A stretch of DNA of 6,547 nt, from positions 1 through 6,547 of the forward strand of contig JAFOKI010000123.1 in assembly GCA_017419895.1 (NCBI GenBank), read 5' to 3'. The translations under genes were made by a program, and so were the position numbers. The stretch's first letter is position 1. Each line of letters starts with the position of its first letter. Under the pieces are notes generated by a model. The model had not been told where the DNA came from and ran no database searches. It was given only the letters and a program-made list of their open reading frames with translations. This document shows, piece by piece, positions 5,639 through 6,547 of the stretch. The DNA is from Eubacterium sp. (lineage in GTDB: Bacteria > Bacillota > Clostridia > Peptostreptococcales > Anaerovoracaceae).

Positions 5639-5669
5639 AGCCGCCCCGGGAATGGCCTGAGGCGGCTCG
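5637..5669. repeat. GC-rich hairpin downstream of the opine dehydrogenase
   Basis: CGAGCCGCC (5637-5645) pairs with GGCGGCTCG (5661-5669), loop 15 nt, 14 nt past the second of two tandem TAA codons. On the minus strand no T-run follows directly, so it is a poor terminator. Its first-transcribed arm can also pair with GGCGGCTT of the neighbouring repeat (minus strand, 5612-5619), so the folds may be alternatives. It may stabilise the upstream mRNA segment. Confidence 0.5.
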
Positions 5670-5682
5670 GAATGGTCAGTTA

Positions 5683-6547
5683 TTATTTCTCAGGATAAAC
5701 ACCCTCGTTGAGGTATGTGAGCATTTCTTCCTTGGTCAGATCCGCAATGCCGAGTTCTTCAAGAGTGATTCCCTCTTTGAAGAAGTCATGACCTGTCATT
5801 ACGCCTGCGAGGCAGATGAAGCTGTCGATAACCGGTGTCGGAACTCCGAACTTCTTACCGAGCTGATGATAAGCCATGCAGCCGATAGGAACGTCTTCCG
5901 TTACATAACGGTTCTGGATGTCGAACGGGCCGGTTCCGAATCCTGTAGTCCACTGCTCATTGAACGGTACGCAAACGCCTTCGCCCATGTACTCGGGTCC
6001 AAGTACGCTTGTTCTCTGGAAGAAGATGTCCTTTTCGAACGGCTGGATGCCTACGCCCATAGCCTCTGCAAGAGCGCATTCTTCCTGATAGAATACCCAC
6101 TGTGTCTCGGAAACGGACGGGCAGAACGTGTGGCTGTAAATGGAGTAGTCATATTTGTTGTCGCCGTAGATGAGACCCCAGTTTTCCATTGTGCTGGCAC
6201 CGAGGATCGTTCCAGGAACGTGGATTACCGGGTTAACGTTCGAGAAACCGATATCCATTACTGTTCCGCCGGCAACAGGACCTTCACCCTGTGTGATGGC
6301 GTCGAATGCGCCGATGTATTTGGAGCTCTCGAGGAACTCTTCAGTATCTGTCATCGGGAGAGCCGCGCCTCTGAGCGTGATCGCTCTGTAAAGCGGAGCT
6401 ACCTTCGGAAGAGGAATGCCGCCCTCTGTTACGAAACGTGTTCCGTAAGGAGCACTGGACCAGCCGCCGATGATGACTTTCTTATCGCAGCCCATCTCAC
6501 GCATCATGTTGCGGAGTTTGAGCGAACCGTAGTTGTCCGGAATGATG
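5683..6547 (-). CDS. Octopine/nopaline-type opine dehydrogenase, C-terminal part (5' end outside window)
   Basis: The frame is open from the window edge through 287 residues to tandem TAA codons (5683-5685, then 5680-5682). It matches the NAD(P)-octopine/nopaline dehydrogenase family. The end of the nucleotide-binding domain is visible as VIIGGWSSAPYGTR, and the helical catalytic domain follows, with NPVIHVPGTIL near 6200-6235, including the conserved His proposed to be catalytic, and an EECALAEAMGVG helix. The N-terminal Rossmann GxGxxG region, probably 70-90 residues, is outside. Enzymes of this family reductively condense the amino group of an amino acid with a 2-oxo acid such as pyruvate, or run in reverse, using NAD(P)H. 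The amino acid cannot be told from the sequence. Internal methionines at 6507 and 6502-6504 are not the start, since family residues continue upstream. The next gene downstream is a racemase-family enzyme, which may supply or consume the amino acid. Confidence 0.85.
   Translation of the reverse strand, partial: IIPDNYGSLKLRNMMREMGCDKKVIIGGWSSAPYGTRFVTEGGIPLPKVAPLYRAITLRGAALPMTDTEEFLESSKYIGAFDAITQGEGPVAGGTVMDIGFSNVNPVIHVPGTILGASTMENWGLIYGDNKYDYSIYSHTFCPSVSETQWVFYQEECALAEAMGVGIQPFEKDIFFQRTSVLGPEYMGEGVCVPFNEQWTTGFGTGPFDIQNRYVTEDVPIGCMAYHQLGKKFGVPTPVIDSFICLAGVMTGHDFFKEGITLEELGIADLTKEEMLTYLNEGVYPEK

Noticed and set aside
1..6547. CRISPR array, tRNA, rRNA or complete defence system
   Set aside because: No regularly spaced repeats, cloverleaf tRNA or rRNA segments, or defence-type proteins were seen on either strand.

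Overview
The window looks like chromosomal DNA of a low-to-mid GC anaerobic Bacillota, probably an Eubacteriales gut or rumen lineage. The reasons are the strong AGGAGG-type ribosome binding sites, a surface-protein tail typical of such clostridia, an IS256-family insertion sequence, and the enzyme families present. The taxonomic call is inference; no rRNA or other marker gene is present.

Left part, plus strand (1-3190). The 3' end of a surface-type protein (1-399) is followed by a second gene (508-2112) that encodes a secreted calcineurin-like metallophosphoesterase. Its last 132 residues align without gaps to the first gene's end, at about 78% identity by hand count. An alpha/beta hydrolase of the monoacylglycerol lipase/lysophospholipase type (2127-3122) follows 14 nt later, with its ribosome binding site overlapping the previous stop codon, so the two form a likely operon. 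The operon has a candidate promoter at 444-473, flanked by an 11-bp-period direct repeat and an inverted repeat over the -10. A perfect 12-bp-stem terminator (3153-3190) ends it.

Middle (3201-4792). An IS256/Mutator-type element of about 1.34 kb (3246-4581, 29-bp imperfect terminal inverted repeats) carries a dead transposase on the minus strand. There is a frame change near 4360, best explained by a short deletion between GAAGCG repeats, and an in-frame TAA at 3735-3737 replacing the expected tyrosine of VHFYRN. The DDE residues are still readable with the IS256 spacing (66 and 108 residues). No target-site duplication was found. The flanks hold several hairpin terminators: minus-strand ones at 3201-3241 and 4646-4683, and a plus-strand structured element at 4729-4787.

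Right part, minus strand (4793-6547). The C-terminal three quarters or so of an octopine/nopaline-type opine dehydrogenase (5683-6547, 5' end outside the window) precedes an aspartate/glutamate-racemase-family enzyme (4793-5557). The 125-nt gap between them is rich in inverted repeats. The pair suggests amino acid racemisation coupled to opine chemistry.

The points most worth following are the opine dehydrogenase/racemase pair and its structured spacer, the duplicated uncharacterised basic surface tail, the Asn-to-Asp change in the phosphoesterase metal motif, and the TGGACAT direct repeats found at two places. I see no CRISPR array, tRNA, rRNA or complete new defence system.
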